Source: Variovorax sp. HW608
GTDB taxonomy: Bacteria; Pseudomonadota; Gammaproteobacteria; Burkholderiales; Burkholderiaceae_C
Assembly (NCBI RefSeq): GCF_900090195.1
Contig: NZ_LT607803.1
Coordinates: 6,846,229 to 6,910,228, forward strand
DNA length: 64,000 bases
Reading direction: 5' to 3'
Positions 62,785 through 64,000 of the stretch are shown in pieces; the first letter of the stretch is position 1; each line of letters starts with the position of its first letter. Position numbers and translations under genes: made by a program. The notes beneath the pieces are model-generated. The model ran no database searches. It saw only the letters and a program-made list of their open reading frames with translations, and had not been told where the DNA came from.

Positions 62785-64000
62785 TTACGCTTCGTGCGTC
62801 AGCCTGAAGACGCTGACGACCTGCGAGAGCCCGCCGGCCTGCTCCTGCAGCGATGCAGCCGCGGCGGCGGCCTCTTCGACCAGCGCCGCGTTCTGCTGCG
62901 TGACCTGGTCCATCTGGGTGATCGCCTGGTTGATCTGCTCGATGCCCGAGGTCTGCTCCTGGCTCGCCGCGGTGATCTCGCCCATGATGTCGGTCACGCG
63001 GCGCACGCTGCCGACGATCTCGTCCATCGTCTTGCCCGCCTCGCCCACCAGCGCGCTGCCCATGTCGACCTTGCCCACCGAGTCATCGATAAGGCTCTTG
63101 ATCTCCTTGGCCGCGGCCGCGGAGCGCTGCGCGAGGCTTCGCACCTCGGCCGCGACCACCGCGAATCCCTTGCCCTGCTCGCCTGCGCGTGCCGCTTCCA
63201 CCGCGGCGTTGAGCGCGAGAATGTTGGTCTGGAAGGCGATGCCGTCGATCACGCCGATGATGTCCACGATCTTGCGCGACGAGGCATTGATGGCAGCCAT
63301 GGTGTCGACCACCTCGTTCACCACCCTGCCGCCCTTCACCGCCACTTCGGACGCCGAGACGGCGAGCTGGTTGGCCTGGCGCGCGTTGTCGGCGTTCTGT
63401 TTCACCGTGCTCGTGAGCTCCTCCATCGAGGCCGCCGTCTGTTCCAGCGAACTGGCCTGCTCCTCGGTGCGCGACGACAGGTCCTGGTTGCCCGATGCGA
63501 TCTGCCCCGAGGCGACCAGGATCGAATCGGTGGCGCTGCGGATGCGGCCCACCACGTCGGTCAGCTTGTCCTCCATCTCGCCCATGCCGCGCAGCAGGCG
63601 GCCGAAGTCGCCGCCGCGCTCGGTTTCGAAGTCCTGGCTGAGGTCGCCGGAGGCCACGGTCTCGGCAATCCGCAGCGCCTCGTCGATCGGTAGGGCGATG
63701 CTGCGCGTCAAGAGCCACGCGAGCACCGAGCCCACGGCAAGCGCCAGTGCGGCGAGCAGGACGAGTTGGTTGCGGCCCGAGCGGTAGAGCTCGTCGATGG
63801 AGGTCGCGGACTGGTCGATCTGCGCCTTCTGGTGCTTGACCATCGCGCGGATGCTCGCGTCGTAGGCGTCGAGCGTGGGCAGCAGCTTTTCCTGGCTCAG
63901 CTTCTGGGCTTCATCCGCCTTGCCGTCCGCCTTGAGCTTGAGGATGGTGTTGCGCAGCTCCACGTAGCCGGAGCGCTTCGCCTTGATGTCCTTGCTCAGC
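62785..64000 (-). CDS. methyl-accepting chemotaxis protein (N-terminus cut by the window edge)
   Basis: The reading frame runs off the window, so the first membrane helix and most of the sensor are missing; about 404 codons are present. Visible are the end of a four-helix-bundle sensor, a membrane helix ([20 protein letters not shown]), HAMP and the signalling domain ([20 protein letters not shown]). The HAMP-proximal region is more divergent ([20 protein letters not shown]) than in its neighbours. It ends FRLTHEA with no CheR-tether pentapeptide. The sigma-28 promoter of the next operon lies right behind it. Confidence 0.94.
   Translation of the reverse strand, partial: LSKDIKAKRSGYVELRNTILKLKADGKADEAQKLSQEKLLPTLDAYDASIRAMVKHQKAQIDQSATSIDELYRSGRNQLVLLAALALAVGSVLAWLLTRSIALPIDEALRIAETVASGDLSQDFETERGGDFGRLLRGMGEMEDKLTDVVGRIRSATDSILVASGQIASGNQDLSSRTEEQASSLEQTAASMEELTSTVKQNADNARQANQLAVSASEVAVKGGRVVNEVVDTMAAINASSRKIVDIIGVIDGIAFQTNILALNAAVEAARAGEQGKGFAVVAAEVRSLAQRSAAAAKEIKSLIDDSVGKVDMGSALVGEAGKTMDEIVGSVRRVTDIMGEITAASQEQTSGIEQINQAITQMDQVTQQNAALVEEAAAAAASLQEQAGGLSQVVSVFRLTHEA

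Noticed and set aside
1..64000. CRISPR arrays, tRNA, rRNA or prophage genes
   Set aside because: No regularly spaced short repeats, no tRNA-like cloverleaf or rRNA-like sequence and no phage structural or integrase genes were recognised; the IS630 element is the only mobile element seen.

Overview
This is a GC-rich window of a motile betaproteobacterium, most likely a member of the Burkholderiales (Comamonadaceae, Variovorax-like). The inference rests on flagellar control by FlhDC plus sigma-28, the flagellar/chemotaxis gene order, a Bug-type (TctC-like) protein end next to an M20 amidohydrolase, a Burkholderiales-type trimeric porin, and the DUF5666/DUF6502 gene pair. About 36 kb of the 64 kb is one almost unbroken flagellar and chemotaxis locus.

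Layout. 1-2.35 kb: the end of a Bug-family solute-binding protein, an M20 amidohydrolase, and a porin on the opposite strand. 2.4-19.8 kb (all minus strand; read from high to low coordinates): flhD-flhC-motA-motB-cheA-HDOD gene-cheR-cheD-cheB-cheY-cheZ, then flhB-flhA-flhF-flhG-fliA. An HDOD/degenerate-EAL gene sits between cheA and cheR, where cheW usually lies. 20.1-25.9 kb (minus): fliE, then fliC (clear sigma-28 promoter), fliD, fliS, fliT, and a translationally coupled pair: a second FliK-like protein and a free-standing FlhB C-terminal-domain protein. 26.3-37.5 kb (plus): fliF-G-H-I-J-K-L-M-N-O-P-Q-R, the basal body, export ATPase, switch and export gate.

37.6-43.5 kb is accessory DNA: a small exported protein whose stop codon is the insertion site of an intact 1475-bp IS630-family element with an extra passenger ORF, a Na/phosphate symporter-like gene, and an overlapping DUF6502-DUF5666 pair. 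43.9-50.6 kb (minus) is a type IV pilus minor-pilin operon, pilE-fimT-pilV-pilW-pilX-pilY1. 50.8-52.2 kb is an exported phytase-esterase-like protein that converges on flgL.

52.2-64.0 kb (minus) returns to motility: flgK-flgL from their own sigma-28 promoter, and a chemoreceptor operon (MCP-aer-cheW-MCP-MCP) from another sigma-28 promoter, preceded by a further MCP cut by the window edge. The remaining rod/hook genes (flgA-J) and flgM are not in the window.

How it fits together: FlhDC would switch on the export, basal-body and fliA genes. FliA (sigma-28) would then fire fliC, flgKL and the receptor/cheW operon, for which three close matches to the sigma-28 consensus are visible. CheA/W/Y/Z/B/R/D with the five MCP-type receptors (one of them Aer-like) form the signalling pathway to FliM. 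FlhF/FlhG would set flagellar number or placement. Points most worth a second look are the FliK-like/FlhB-C coupled pair, the roughly 400-residue extension on FlhF, the FlhG P-loop that lacks its lysine, the HDOD gene in the cheW slot, the IS630 passenger ORF, and the CheR-tether pentapeptide on only two of the five receptors.
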